Origin: Arthrobacter sp. StoSoilA2
GTDB taxonomy: Bacteria; Actinomycetota; Actinomycetes; Actinomycetales; Micrococcaceae
Assembly: GCF_019977195.1 (NCBI RefSeq)
Contig: NZ_AP024643.1
Coordinates: 4,092,001 to 4,156,000 of the forward strand
Length of the DNA: 64,000 nt
Reading direction: 5' to 3'
Positions 17,302-26,047 of the stretch are shown one piece after another. The first letter of the stretch is position 1; each line of letters begins with the position of its first letter. The notes under the pieces are model-generated. The model was given only the letters and a program-made list of their open reading frames with translations. It was not told the DNA's origin and searched no databases. The position numbers and the translations under genes are program-made.

Positions 17302-18417
17302 ATGTATCGGGGCGTCAATTCAGAGACAACTCCCGCACCACGAGGATCCCATCGTGCCCCTGGCGGTGTGGTTACGGTTCTGGTCCCGGCACACAACGAA
17401 TCCGCTGGCATTACCCAAACCCTTATCTCGCTGAACAACCAGACCCGCCGCCCTGATCGCGTGATCGTGGTGGCCGATAACTGCAATGACGATACTGAAG
17501 AACTGGCTTTGGCCCAGGGCGTCGAAGTCTTCCACACGGTCGGCAACAAGGATAAGAAGGCCGGTGCCCTGAACTTCGCCCTGGGGCAATTTCTTCCCGG
17601 AGCTGATCCCGACGACCTGGTTCTGGTGCAGGACGCCGATTCGCAGCTCGCCCCGGACTTCATCGAGAATGCCACCAACAACCTCCTCAACGACGAACTG
17701 CTGGGCGCCGTGGGCGGAGTGTTCAGCGGTGGACCCGGAGGCGGATTCGTAGGGCACCTGCAACGAAATGAGTACGCCCGCTACGCCAGGGATATAAAGC
17801 GCCTCCACGGCAGATGCCTGGTAGTCACGGGGACTGCGGCGCTATTCCGCATTCGAACCCTTCGGGACGTCGTCGCAGCACGATTGAACGGTACGCTTCC
17901 TCCCGGAAACGGCAAGGGCGGCGTCTACGATACCTCGGTGCTGACCGAAGACAACGAATTGTCCTTCGCACTCCTCACCCTCGGATACCGCATAGCTTCA
18001 CCATCAAACTGCACGCTGGTTACCGAAGTCATGCCCACGTGGCGGGAACTATGGTCGCAGCGGCTTCGCTGGAAGCGCGGAGCCGTGGAGAACTGTGTGC
18101 AGTACGGATGGACCAAAGTCACCAGGGCCTACTGGGGACGGCAGTTTCTCTCCATGCTCGGCGTCCTGGTGACCCTGGCATATCTCGGATCCATCATCTT
18201 TGCCCTGACCACCGGAATGGGGCTGAATCTCCACCCATTCTGGCTCGCTGTCACCTGCATCTTCGTCCTGGAACGCATAGTAACCCTGCGTTTCCGGGGT
18301 TGGAGGTACATGTTGCTTGCCGCAACCATGTACGAAACCGTCATCGACGTTTTCCTCCAGGCAGTCCACGCCAAGGCCTACCTGGACGCCGCACTCAACA
18401 GAAAGAAAGTTTGGTAA
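17302..18417 (+). CDS. Processive family 2 glycosyltransferase, membrane protein
   Basis: A 371-residue GT2 enzyme of the cellulose/hyaluronan/poly-GlcNAc synthase type. Residues about 18-240 form the GT-A domain with VLVPAHNESAG, the VQDADS metal motif near residue 112, TEDNELSF (catalytic base region) near residue 216 and QRLRWKRG near residue 253. Two or three membrane helices follow (about 285-345). ATG 17302 has GGAGG eight bases upstream. The 58-residue LAxTG-tailed gene follows after seven bases. Sugar and polymer are unknown; its small size and lack of a PilZ domain favour a short cell-surface polysaccharide or glycolipid. Confidence 0.85.
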   Translation: MYRGVNSETTPAPRGSHRAPGGVVTVLVPAHNESAGITQTLISLNNQTRRPDRVIVVADNCNDDTEELALAQGVEVFHTVGNKDKKAGALNFALGQFLPGADPDDLVLVQDADSQLAPDFIENATNNLLNDELLGAVGGVFSGGPGGGFVGHLQRNEYARYARDIKRLHGRCLVVTGTAALFRIRTLRDVVAARLNGTLPPGNGKGGVYDTSVLTEDNELSFALLTLGYRIASPSNCTLVTEVMPTWRELWSQRLRWKRGAVENCVQYGWTKVTRAYWGRQFLSMLGVLVTLAYLGSIIFALTTGMGLNLHPFWLAVTCIFVLERIVTLRFRGWRYMLLAATMYETVIDVFLQAVHAKAYLDAALNRKKVW

Positions 18418-18424
18418 ACGACTC

Positions 18425-18601
18425 ATGTACAACAACCCGGCAGGATCCGTAGGCGCAGCAATTGCGGGAGGGGCCGGCTCCGGCACTCTTGCCATGACCG
18501 GCGCCGGGGACCTCTTCTGGTTCGCACTGGCCGCCTTCGCCATGCTGGCTCTTGGCCTGGCCATCAAGAGGATGGTCCCGGTCCGCGCGCAGAAAAACTA
18601 G
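18425..18601 (+). CDS. 58-residue membrane peptide with LAxTG-like sorting tail
   Basis: A very short protein with a Gly/Ala-rich N-terminus followed by LAMTGAG, a hydrophobic helix of about 20 residues and a basic end (KRMVPVRAQKN). The order LAxTG, helix, positive charges is the sorting signal recognised by class E sortases in actinobacteria, yet there is no N-terminal signal peptide and almost no mature domain. It lies seven bases after the processive glycosyltransferase and shares its terminator. It might be a minimal anchor or acceptor for the glycan, or a membrane subunit of the synthase; neither is shown. Confidence 0.72.
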   Translation: MYNNPAGSVGAAIAGGAGSGTLAMTGAGDLFWFALAAFAMLALGLAIKRMVPVRAQKN

Positions 18602-18629
18602 CGCGCACAGAGAAACCATAAAGCCCAGC

Positions 18630-18681
18630 AAACCCGCAGTTGTGTCGGATCACGCCCCCAGCGCGACACAACTGCGGGTTT
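18630..18681. terminator. Bidirectional terminator
   Basis: 18-bp perfect arms (AAACCCGCAGTTGTGTCG and its inverse) with a 16-base loop, located between the convergent LAxTG peptide gene and the glucanase gene. The sequence has the look of a dispersed intergenic palindrome; genome-wide copies should be counted. Confidence 0.75.
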
Positions 18682-18702
18682 GTTGCCTTAACCCGACGTT
18701 CC

Positions 18703-20073
18703 TTAACTTACGAGTGCCGTATTGGCGGAGTACTTGGATACCGAGGTGTACCCGGCCTTCGTTCCTGTAACCCGCACCCGCATGGTGTCTCCTTGATCCG
18801 CGCCCACTAGAACGTAGGTCCTGGCAGTTGCCCCAGTGATCGCAACACCGGAGCGATACCACTGATAGGTCAAGGTGGTTCCCGAGGTCCACGTCCCCGG
18901 GTTGGCAGTCAGTGTGGAACCAACAGTGAGCGTCCCTGTGACCGTGGGAGTAGGGGCAAGCAGCGTACCGGCCACCACGGCAGCCGTGGGTGCCGATTCC
19001 TTCGTGGCGGTGGCGTAGCCGGCTTTGGTGCCTGTAACCCGGACGGTCAACGTGGCACCTTGATCCGCTGCTGCAAGGACACGCGTGGGGGCCGTTGCGC
19101 CGGCGATGGCCGTGCCGTTCTTGAACCACTGATAAGTCAACGCGGTTCCAGTGGTCCACGCGCCTGGGTTGGCAGTCAATGTTGATCCCACTGCCGCCGT
19201 TCCGGAGATAGTGGGTGTTGGGGCCGTCAACGGGATGCCCGGTACAAATGAGAAATCACGGATCGTCACGGATTCAGGTGACACATGGGCAGCATCACCG
19301 CCGCCACCTCCGGTAACCCAGAGATTGAAATGGATCTGTTCCTTTGCGGGAAGTGGAACTGTGGAGCCCTGCAGGATAGTCCTCTTCAGCAGCGTTCCTC
19401 CGTAGCCTTCGCCGGCAAACGTCTCAAAAGTGAGCTTGCCCGGTTCCCAAACCATCCTGTGGGTAAGGATCGGGGCGTTCGTGACATCGAACGTGACAGT
19501 GTTGTTGCCCTGTCCAGGAGGCAGTGTGGCGTCAAACCAATAGCCATGGCCTTGGGTGACAGGCCAGTTCTGGCCATAGGCAGCTCCGCCTCCCCAAGCG
19601 GACGCCTCGCAGAGGTCGATCTCCGTGTAGCCAGGTTCCGCCGCGGGGTCGTAGGTGAACAGGCAGCCCCAGACCACTTCCTTCTGGAGCGCGCTCACGT
19701 CCTTTTCCACTGTGGTGCTGTACGTTCCGTAGCCGAATCCCTCACGCGTTGACTGGAACTCTGCGCCCTTGGGAGCCGAACCGGTTGGGTTGGTGATGGA
19801 CAGTTTGACGTACCCATTGGCGTCCGGGTTGCTTACGTTGTTGGCGTCCCAGCTCGCGTTGTACATCGGAGCCCCGCCCCAGAAGCGTTTCTGCCAGTTG
19901 AAACCCTTCCAGGCAAAGCTGCCCACAGGGCCGGGATCCTCAGCCATGGGGGTTGTATCGGCCGCCCGGGATGGGCCCGCTCCAGCGAGCATTGATAAGC
20001 CCACCGCCAGTACAACGGCCAAACCTGCTGCTTTTATTCGCCCATGCGGAATGAGCCCTACTGACCATGCCAT
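18703..20073 (-). CDS. Secreted GH16-like beta-glucanase with two Ig-like repeats
   Basis: A 456-residue exported protein. The signal peptide (AAGLAVVLAVGLSMLAGAG, cut near SRA-AD) is followed by a jelly-roll domain (about residues 40-260) with YTEIDLCEASAWG, which fits the E-x-D-x-x-E catalytic motif of GH16 laminarinase/lichenase enzymes. Two tandem repeats of about 85 residues follow (each with VGSTLTANPG, LTYQW and VRVTGTKAGY), an Ig-like module common in actinobacterial wall proteins. ATG 20073 has GGAGG eight bases before it; upstream in-frame starts are less likely. No anchor is seen at the C-terminus. The exact glucan is unknown. Confidence 0.78.
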   Translation of the reverse strand: MAWSVGLIPHGRIKAAGLAVVLAVGLSMLAGAGPSRAADTTPMAEDPGPVGSFAWKGFNWQKRFWGGAPMYNASWDANNVSNPDANGYVKLSITNPTGSAPKGAEFQSTREGFGYGTYSTTVEKDVSALQKEVVWGCLFTYDPAAEPGYTEIDLCEASAWGGGAAYGQNWPVTQGHGYWFDATLPPGQGNNTVTFDVTNAPILTHRMVWEPGKLTFETFAGEGYGGTLLKRTILQGSTVPLPAKEQIHFNLWVTGGGGGDAAHVSPESVTIRDFSFVPGIPLTAPTPTISGTAAVGSTLTANPGAWTTGTALTYQWFKNGTAIAGATAPTRVLAAADQGATLTVRVTGTKAGYATATKESAPTAAVVAGTLLAPTPTVTGTLTVGSTLTANPGTWTSGTTLTYQWYRSGVAITGATARTYVLVGADQGDTMRVRVTGTKAGYTSVSKYSANTALVS

Positions 20074-20297
20074 AGCCGTGTCCTCCATTGATGCGCCCAG
20101 ACTCGTCGTCGGCAAAAACCGGCGACCGCAAAGACGTTCCACCCCCACGAGGAACGTGCAGTTCCTCGATTATCAAGTAGACATGAGCCCGTAGGAAGGG
20201 AATTGACGAACCAAAACGGGCGATATGCCATCAATTGGATAACGGCAGCGTGGCCCGGAGTAATCTTGGCTTTGTCTATTCGTTTCGCGTTCACATC

Positions 20298-20795
20298 ATG
20301 ACGCCGGGAGGTCGCATCACGATTCGCAGCGCTGGAATCCTGCTGTACCGGCAAGGTTCCACTGGAGAGTTGGAACTCTGGATTGCCCACATGGGTGGGC
20401 CTTTTTGGGCGCACAAGGATCAGCATGCGTGGTCAATTCCCAAGGGTGAATACCTTGAGGATGAAGACCCGCTGATTGCTGCCCGACGCGAATTCACCGA
20501 GGAAATTGGTACTCCACCGCCACCCGGCGACTACATGTTGTTAGGGGTTTTCAAGCAGCCCTCCGGCAAACTCATCACGACTTTCACTGCAGAGGCAGAC
20601 TCCTTCCAGCCCGATGAAATCGTCAGCAATACCTTTCCCATGGAATGGCCCAAGGGGTCCGGCTCCATCAAGGAATTTCCTGAGATAGACGATGCCCGAT
20701 GGTTTGGGGAAGCCACGGCCCGGACAAAGCTCGTCAAAGGGCAGCTGCCGATTGTGGACGCGTTGGTCCGGCACCTTGGCGGGAAAGCCCTTTAG
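20298..20795 (+). CDS. NUDIX hydrolase
   Basis: A 165-residue NUDIX protein. The nucleotide-hydrolase box is complete: GEYLEDEDPLIAARREFTEEIG near residues 50-71 with all three metal-binding glutamates. The opening ITIRSAGILLYR resembles the diadenosine-polyphosphate-like group with a trailing C-terminal helix. The ATG at 20298 has no clear ribosome site and may be leaderless; longer in-frame starts (to 20235) would add residues with no family look. It is a lone gene, probably housecleaning or (di)nucleotide turnover. Confidence 0.82.
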   Translation: MTPGGRITIRSAGILLYRQGSTGELELWIAHMGGPFWAHKDQHAWSIPKGEYLEDEDPLIAARREFTEEIGTPPPPGDYMLLGVFKQPSGKLITTFTAEADSFQPDEIVSNTFPMEWPKGSGSIKEFPEIDDARWFGEATARTKLVKGQLPIVDALVRHLGGKAL

Positions 20796-20817
20796 AGCCT
20801 CTCGCCAAGTGCAGAAA

Positions 20818-21675
20818 TTAGGCACCCTTTTTGGTAACAAATTGCCGAATCCAGTCAATGGTCTCCGGGTGGTCCAAGTTCAGGCCATGTCCTGCTCCGG
20901 GAACCCTGACAAGCACCGAACGGCAAATGTGCTCGCGGAGCAGGACGGCGTTCGGTAACGGCGTAAGGGCATCCTCGGTGCCATGAATTATCAGAGTCGG
21001 GGCCTTGATATCACCTAGCCGGCTCCAGGCATCGTGCTCACGACTGGCCTTGAAATGCCGCGCCTTGGCCCAGGCTGAAGCGTGGGAAGTGAAGAACGTG
21101 TGCGTGGCCTCCGGGTTGTTACGCGCCCAGTCTTCATCAAAGAAGAGCGGTACCAAGCGGTCCATATCCCCGCTGACGAGGGCTTGCAAGGCAGCCTTGG
21201 CCGGGTCCGTACCCTCCCCCGGCCACTTGCCTCCACTGGTGGCGGCCAGGACCAGCGTCCGTACTTTCTCCGGATAGTCGATGGCCAACCACTGCGCTAC
21301 GCGTCCGCCCATGGAGTGGCCGTACACGTGTGCTACATCAACGCCCGCAGCGTTGAGGACCTCGGCTGCATCCCCCGCCATCAGCCTCGTGGTGTACCGC
21401 ACGGCGTCACCCTTGCTGCTGCGGCCAATGCCCCGGTGATCGAAGCGGATGACGCGGTAGGAGCGGGAGAGAAGCTTCGCCGTCGGGCCCCAACCGTCCA
21501 TGGAGGTCGCTTGGCCGGCAATCAACAGCATTGGTTCGCCGTCGCCTTCGGACGTCCAGGCGAGTTCAGCGCCATCGGGGGCCACGGCAAAGTTCACCGT
21601 GCCACTGTATCTTCCGGACGACGCCGGCGCTGTGGTGCACGACATAAGGAGCTGCCGTTCGAAGCGTCGAAGCAT
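20818..21675 (-). CDS. Alpha/beta-hydrolase
   Basis: An alpha/beta-hydrolase with LLIAGQATSMDGWGP (oxyanion strand), RFDHRGIGRSS, the nucleophile elbow GHSMGGRVAQ, an acid in IIHGTEDALTPL and the histidine in GAGHGLNLDHP. This is the set expected for esterase/lyase-type hydrolases related to 3-oxoadipate enol-lactonase. Two starts are possible: ATG 21675 (285 residues, used here, close to a leaderless layout) and ATG 21645 (275 residues). With the former, its first codon lies 12 bases from the divergent MOSC gene. Substrate unknown. Confidence 0.78.
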   Translation of the reverse strand: MLRRFERQLLMSCTTAPASSGRYSGTVNFAVAPDGAELAWTSEGDGEPMLLIAGQATSMDGWGPTAKLLSRSYRVIRFDHRGIGRSSKGDAVRYTTRLMAGDAAEVLNAAGVDVAHVYGHSMGGRVAQWLAIDYPEKVRTLVLAATSGGKWPGEGTDPAKAALQALVSGDMDRLVPLFFDEDWARNNPEATHTFFTSHASAWAKARHFKASREHDAWSRLGDIKAPTLIIHGTEDALTPLPNAVLLREHICRSVLVRVPGAGHGLNLDHPETIDWIRQFVTKKGA

Positions 21676-21687
21676 TAGCGTTGAATA

Positions 21688-22260
21688 ATGACCGCTGAGT
21701 ACAGGTACGACGTCGAGGTTCTGCATCTTTTGGTGTCGCCGGCGCACGCCTATTTTGGCCGTGCCCGCGAAGGTGCTGCGGACGTTCCGACGACGGATGC
21801 TGGGCAGGCCGAGCTTGTGGCCGGCAAGGGCATCGTCGGGGACAGGTTCTTCGGCAAGGCCGCCCACATGGACGTCGCCGTGACGGTATTCGCGGTGGAA
21901 GCACTCGAGTCCATTGCCGCTGAACTGGATGCCGGACCTTTCGATCCGTTGGCAACCCGGCGAAACGTGGTGCTTCGCGGGGCCGAGCTGGCTCCGTTGC
22001 TGGGGCATGAGTTCACTCTGGAGTCCGGCGGCGACTCCGTGCGGCTAAAGGCAGGCAGGCCAGCACATCCTTGCGCCTGGATGGACCAGATGCTGGCACC
22101 GGGGGCACACAAGGCGATGCGCGGCAGGGGCGGGGTTCGCTGCCAGGTGATTTCCGGGGGTCTCCTGCACCGCGGACCTGCTGTCTTGGTAAGCCCCGTG
22201 CCATTGGACCCATCCCGGGCGGGCGAGGCCACGGTCCTCCGGCCATCCCGGCTTCCCTGA
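21688..22260 (+). CDS. MOSC-domain protein
   Basis: A 190-residue MOSC (molybdenum cofactor sulfurase C-terminal) protein. The family pattern of VAGKGIVGDR, LATRRNVVLRG and a late cysteine (HPCAWMDQM near residue 129) is present; this cysteine corresponds to the sulfur-carrying residue of MOSC domains. Standalone bacterial members of this size are linked to sulfur transfer or detoxification of N-hydroxylated compounds (YiiM/YuaD-like). It starts close to the divergent hydrolase gene and has no partner that fixes its role. Confidence 0.82.
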   Translation: MTAEYRYDVEVLHLLVSPAHAYFGRAREGAADVPTTDAGQAELVAGKGIVGDRFFGKAAHMDVAVTVFAVEALESIAAELDAGPFDPLATRRNVVLRGAELAPLLGHEFTLESGGDSVRLKAGRPAHPCAWMDQMLAPGAHKAMRGRGGVRCQVISGGLLHRGPAVLVSPVPLDPSRAGEATVLRPSRLP

Positions 22261-22271
22261 TTACGGCAGGC

Positions 22272-24245
22272 TCACACCTCTTCAGCCGCCGGCGCTGCAA
22301 ACTGCGCCTCATACAGCCTCGAATATGCCCCACCAGCAGCGAGCAGCTCGGCGTGTGTCCCCTGTTCCACGATCTGCCCGGACTCCATGACCAGGATGAG
22401 ATCGGCGTCGCGGATGGTGGAAAGCCGGTGGGCGATGACGAAGCTGGTCCGGTCAGAGCGGAGTGCGTTCATGGCTTTCTGCACCAGGACCTCTGTACGG
22501 GTATCCACCGAGCTGGTGGCTTCATCAAGGATCAGCACCGATGGACGGGACAAGAAGGCGCGGGCGATGGTGAGCAGCTGCTTCTCGCCGGCGGAGACAT
22601 TGCCGCCTTCGTCGTCGAGCAATGTGTCGTAGCCCTCGGGAAGGGAACGGACGAACCGATCCACGTAGGTGGCCTGGGCAGCTTCAAGGATCTCGGGTTC
22701 GGAAGCGGTGGGCCGGCCATAGGCGATGTTGTCGCGGATGGTCCCGCCGAACAGCCACGTATCCTGCAGGACCATGCCCATCCGCGAGCGCAGCTCCTGC
22801 CGTGACATGGTGGCGATGTCCACGCCGTCGAGGGTTATGCGTCCTGCGTCCAGTTCGTAGAAGCGCATCATGAGGTTCACCAGGGTGGTCTTGCCCGCAC
22901 CTGTTGGCCCAACGATGGCAATGCTTTGACCGGGCTCGGCCACCAGGCTGAGGTCCGTGATGAGTGGCTTGTCGGGCAGGTACCGGAAGGACACGTTCTC
23001 GAACACGAGCCGCCCGCGCGCTGGGCCCTTGGACTGGCCGGAAACAGGTTCCGGGGATTCTTCCTCCTCATCCAGAAGGTCGAACACGCGTTCCGCCGAG
23101 GCGACGCCGGATTGGAGCATGTTGGCCATGGATCCCAGTTGCGCCAAGGGCATGGTGAATTGGCGTGAGTATTGGATGAAGGCCTGCACGTCACCCAATT
23201 GCATGGCTCCAGAGGCCACTTGCAGGCCGCCCACCACAGCGATGCCCACGTACACCAGGTTTCCGATGAAGGTCATGGCCGGCATGATCAGGCCGCTCAC
23301 GAATTGTGCCCCGAAGCTTGCCTGGTACAGCTCGCTGTTCTTGGCGCGGAACTTCGCTTGGACTTCGTTTTGCCGGCCGAAGACCTTCACGAGTGCGTGT
23401 CCGGTGTACGTTTCCTCGATCTGTCCGTTGAGCTCGCCGGTGTTTTTCCATTGCGCTACGAACAGTTTCTGTGAACGCTTGGCAATCACCACCGTGGTCC
23501 CCAGGGTGAGCGGGATGGTCACCAACGCAATCAGGGCCAGCAGGGGGGAGAGCAGGAACATCATCACCAGCACGCCAAGCACGGTGAGCAGCGAGGACAC
23601 CACCTGGCTGATGGATTGCTGCAGGCTTTGGGAGATGTTGTCGACGTCGTTGGTCACCCGGCTGAGCAGCTCACCACGTTGGATGGAATCGAAATACCGC
23701 AGGGGAAGCCGATGGATTTTCGCTTCGATCCGTTCACGGAGGCGGTACACGGTCCGCTGGACGACGCCGTTGAGCACGTAGGCCTGCATCCAACCGAACG
23801 CTGAGGCCAGGACATATAGCGCCAGCACCCAGAGCAGCACGGAGGACAGCGCGCCGAAATCAATGCCGACGCCGGGTGTCAGGTTCATGGCGCTCAGCAT
23901 GTCGGCTTTGTTGTTCTCGCCGGAGGCGCGCAGGCCAGCAATTACTTGGGCTTTGGAGACCCCTGCGGGCAGTTGTTTGGACACGACGCCGGCGAAGATG
24001 AGGTTGGTTCCTTCGCCGAGCAGCCTGGGCCCGATGACGGACAAGGTCACGCTGACCACTGCGAAGATCACCACAAGTGTCAGCCAGAACCGCTCAGGCC
24101 GCAACGTGCCCAGGAGCCGCCTGGCCGAGGCACCAAAGTTGGCGGCCTTCTCGGCCGGGATGCTCATTCCAGCGAACGGACCACCACGCCCAGGCCCCAT
24201 GGGTGGCCGCTGTGGCCCGCGTTGACCAGCTGCCAGGGCGCTCAT
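22272..24245 (-). CDS. ABC exporter half-transporter, catalytic-site partner
   Basis: A 657-residue type IV ABC exporter half. Six membrane helices (about 50-395) include a long insert after helix 1 (about residues 80-140), typical of the second gene of such pairs. The nucleotide-binding domain has GPTGAGKTT (Walker A), LILDEATSS with the catalytic glutamate, and IAHRLSTI with the switch histidine. Its signature reads NVSAGEKQ instead of LSGGQ. Paired with 24242-25975 this gives one consensus and one degenerate ATP site, as in BmrCD or TM287/288. Its ATG overlaps the stop of the partner gene. Substrate unknown; drug or lipid export is likely. Confidence 0.88.
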   Translation of the reverse strand: MSALAAGQRGPQRPPMGPGRGGPFAGMSIPAEKAANFGASARRLLGTLRPERFWLTLVVIFAVVSVTLSVIGPRLLGEGTNLIFAGVVSKQLPAGVSKAQVIAGLRASGENNKADMLSAMNLTPGVGIDFGALSSVLLWVLALYVLASAFGWMQAYVLNGVVQRTVYRLRERIEAKIHRLPLRYFDSIQRGELLSRVTNDVDNISQSLQQSISQVVSSLLTVLGVLVMMFLLSPLLALIALVTIPLTLGTTVVIAKRSQKLFVAQWKNTGELNGQIEETYTGHALVKVFGRQNEVQAKFRAKNSELYQASFGAQFVSGLIMPAMTFIGNLVYVGIAVVGGLQVASGAMQLGDVQAFIQYSRQFTMPLAQLGSMANMLQSGVASAERVFDLLDEEEESPEPVSGQSKGPARGRLVFENVSFRYLPDKPLITDLSLVAEPGQSIAIVGPTGAGKTTLVNLMMRFYELDAGRITLDGVDIATMSRQELRSRMGMVLQDTWLFGGTIRDNIAYGRPTASEPEILEAAQATYVDRFVRSLPEGYDTLLDDEGGNVSAGEKQLLTIARAFLSRPSVLILDEATSSVDTRTEVLVQKAMNALRSDRTSFVIAHRLSTIRDADLILVMESGQIVEQGTHAELLAAGGAYSRLYEAQFAAPAAEEV

Positions 24246-25975
24246 GCCGCCTCCTCCGCAGCTAGCTGGGAGGACACGATTTCCCTGTACGTTTCGGAAG
24301 TCTCCAACAGCTCATCGTGCGTTCCCTGCCCAACGATCCTGCCGTCGTCGAGCACTAGTATCTGGTCCGCGTCCGCGATGCTGGAGACGCGCTGGGCGAT
24401 GATCACCAGCGTGGCACCGTTGGTGTGATGTTTGAGGGCCAGCCGGAGGCGGGCGTCGGTAGCCGTGTCCAGCGAGGAAAACGAATCGTCGAAAATGTAC
24501 AGTTCCGGCTGTTTCACCAGTGCCCGGGCAATGGCCAGGCGTTGCCTTTGCCCTCCGGAAACGTTGGTGCCGCCTTGGGAGATAGGTGCATCCAGTCCAC
24601 CTTCCATCTCTTCAACAAAGTCCCGAGCCTGGGCCACTGAAAGGGCCTGCCACAGCTCGTCGTCGCTGGCGTCGGGTTTGCCGTACTGAAGGTTGCTGCG
24701 AACAGTGCCTGAGAACAGATAGGGCCGTTGGGGCACCAGGCCGATATGCCCCCACAGCAGGTCCGGATGGAGCTCGCGGATGTCCACGCCGTCCATTCGA
24801 ACCGCGCCTGCAGTGGCGTCGAACAGCCGCGGCATGAGGTTCACCAACGTGGTTTTGCCGGCGCCGGTGCTGCCAATAATCGCCGTGGTCTGGCCGGCCA
24901 GGGCGGTAAAGCTGACGCCGCTGAGCACCGGCTGCTCGGCGCCCGGGTAGGCGAATCCGACGTCGCGCATCTCCAGTTCGCCCCGGCGGATACCGCCGGT
25001 AACAGGATTCGACGGCGGCTGGACACTTGATTCGGTCTCCAGCACCTCACCGATCCGGTCGGCGGAAACGGACGCGCGCGGGATCATCACGGCCATGAAA
25101 GTGGCCATCATGACGGACATCAGGATCTGCATGAGGTAGCTGAGGAAAGCGATGAGCGTGCCTACCTGCATGGAACCGTCCTCGATCCGGAACGAGCCGA
25201 ACCAAATCACCGCCACACTGGAAATGTTCATGACCAGCATGACCACCGGGAACATGAGCGCCATCAAACGGCCTGCACGCAGCGCGACGTCAGTGACGTC
25301 GTCGTTCGCCTTTCCGAACCGGGAGGTCTCCATGTCTTCACGCACGAACGCCCGGACCACGCGGATGCCGGTGAGTTGTTCGCGCAGGACACGGTTGACG
25401 GCGTCGATCCGAACCTGCATTTTGCGGAACAACGGAACCATCCGGGTAACGATCAGCCCGACGGCCACCAGCAATACCGGCACGCAGACCGCGATCAACC
25501 AGGACAGTTGGGCGTCCTGCCGAACTGCCATGATGACGCCGCCAATGCTGAGCATGGGGGCCGCAACCATAAGCGTGCAGGACATGAGGACCAATTGCTG
25601 AACCTGCTGGACATCGTTGGTGGACCGCGTGATCAAGGACGGCGCCCCGAACTTGGTGACTTCCTGCTCGGAGAACTCCCCCACCCTGGCAAAGATGGCG
25701 TCCCGCAGGTCGCGGCCCATTCCCATGGCTGCCTTCGCGCCGAAGTACACGGCAACCACGGCACAGGCGATCTGCAGCAGGGTGATCAGCAGCATGAGGC
25801 CGCCCATGCGCAGGATGTAATCGGTGTCTCCGGTAGCGACACCGTTATCGATGATGTCGGCGTTGAGCGTAGGCAGGTAAAGGGACGCGATGGATTGCGC
25901 CAATTGAAATACGACGACGGCAACCAGCAACCGCTGGTGCGGCTTCAGGAACCGAACGAGAACCTTCCAAAGCAT
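24242..25975 (-). CDS. ABC exporter half-transporter, degenerate-site partner
   Basis: A 577-residue ABC exporter half with six helices (about 15-310) and an ATPase domain with GSTGAGKTT, an intact NVSGGQRQ signature, but a Walker B ending in FDDSFSS, where aspartate replaces the catalytic glutamate. The switch region reads IIAQRVSSI, with glutamine in place of histidine. It therefore contributes the non-hydrolysing site of an asymmetric heterodimer with the next gene. ATG 25975 has GGAG five bases upstream. A perfect inverted repeat at 26018-26040 lies in its promoter, just after the MmyB-like regulator gene. Confidence 0.88.
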   Translation of the reverse strand: MLWKVLVRFLKPHQRLLVAVVVFQLAQSIASLYLPTLNADIIDNGVATGDTDYILRMGGLMLLITLLQIACAVVAVYFGAKAAMGMGRDLRDAIFARVGEFSEQEVTKFGAPSLITRSTNDVQQVQQLVLMSCTLMVAAPMLSIGGVIMAVRQDAQLSWLIAVCVPVLLVAVGLIVTRMVPLFRKMQVRIDAVNRVLREQLTGIRVVRAFVREDMETSRFGKANDDVTDVALRAGRLMALMFPVVMLVMNISSVAVIWFGSFRIEDGSMQVGTLIAFLSYLMQILMSVMMATFMAVMIPRASVSADRIGEVLETESSVQPPSNPVTGGIRRGELEMRDVGFAYPGAEQPVLSGVSFTALAGQTTAIIGSTGAGKTTLVNLMPRLFDATAGAVRMDGVDIRELHPDLLWGHIGLVPQRPYLFSGTVRSNLQYGKPDASDDELWQALSVAQARDFVEEMEGGLDAPISQGGTNVSGGQRQRLAIARALVKQPELYIFDDSFSSLDTATDARLRLALKHHTNGATLVIIAQRVSSIADADQILVLDDGRIVGQGTHDELLETSETYREIVSSQLAAEEAA

Positions 25976-26017
25976 GGGGACTCCGAACCAACGTAGTGAA
26001 CCGAAGGCCAGTTTACG

Positions 26018-26040
26018 TCTAGTTGCTGTGGGCAACTAGA
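26018..26040. promoter_or_regulatory. MarR-type operator before the ABC exporter
   Basis: TCTAGTTGC and GCAACTAGA are perfect 9-bp arms around a 5-base spacer. On the minus strand the repeat overlaps a likely promoter (TAGTTG, 17 bases, TAAACT). TAGTTGC/GCAACTA repeats are typical targets of MarR-family repressors, so the adjacent MmyB-like protein may not be the only controller. Confidence 0.6.
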
Positions 26041-26047
26041 GGAAAAA

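Noticed and set aside
26018..26040. Inverted repeat as a terminator of the MmyB-like gene
   Set aside because: No T run follows on the minus strand and it overlaps a likely promoter, so an operator is the better reading.
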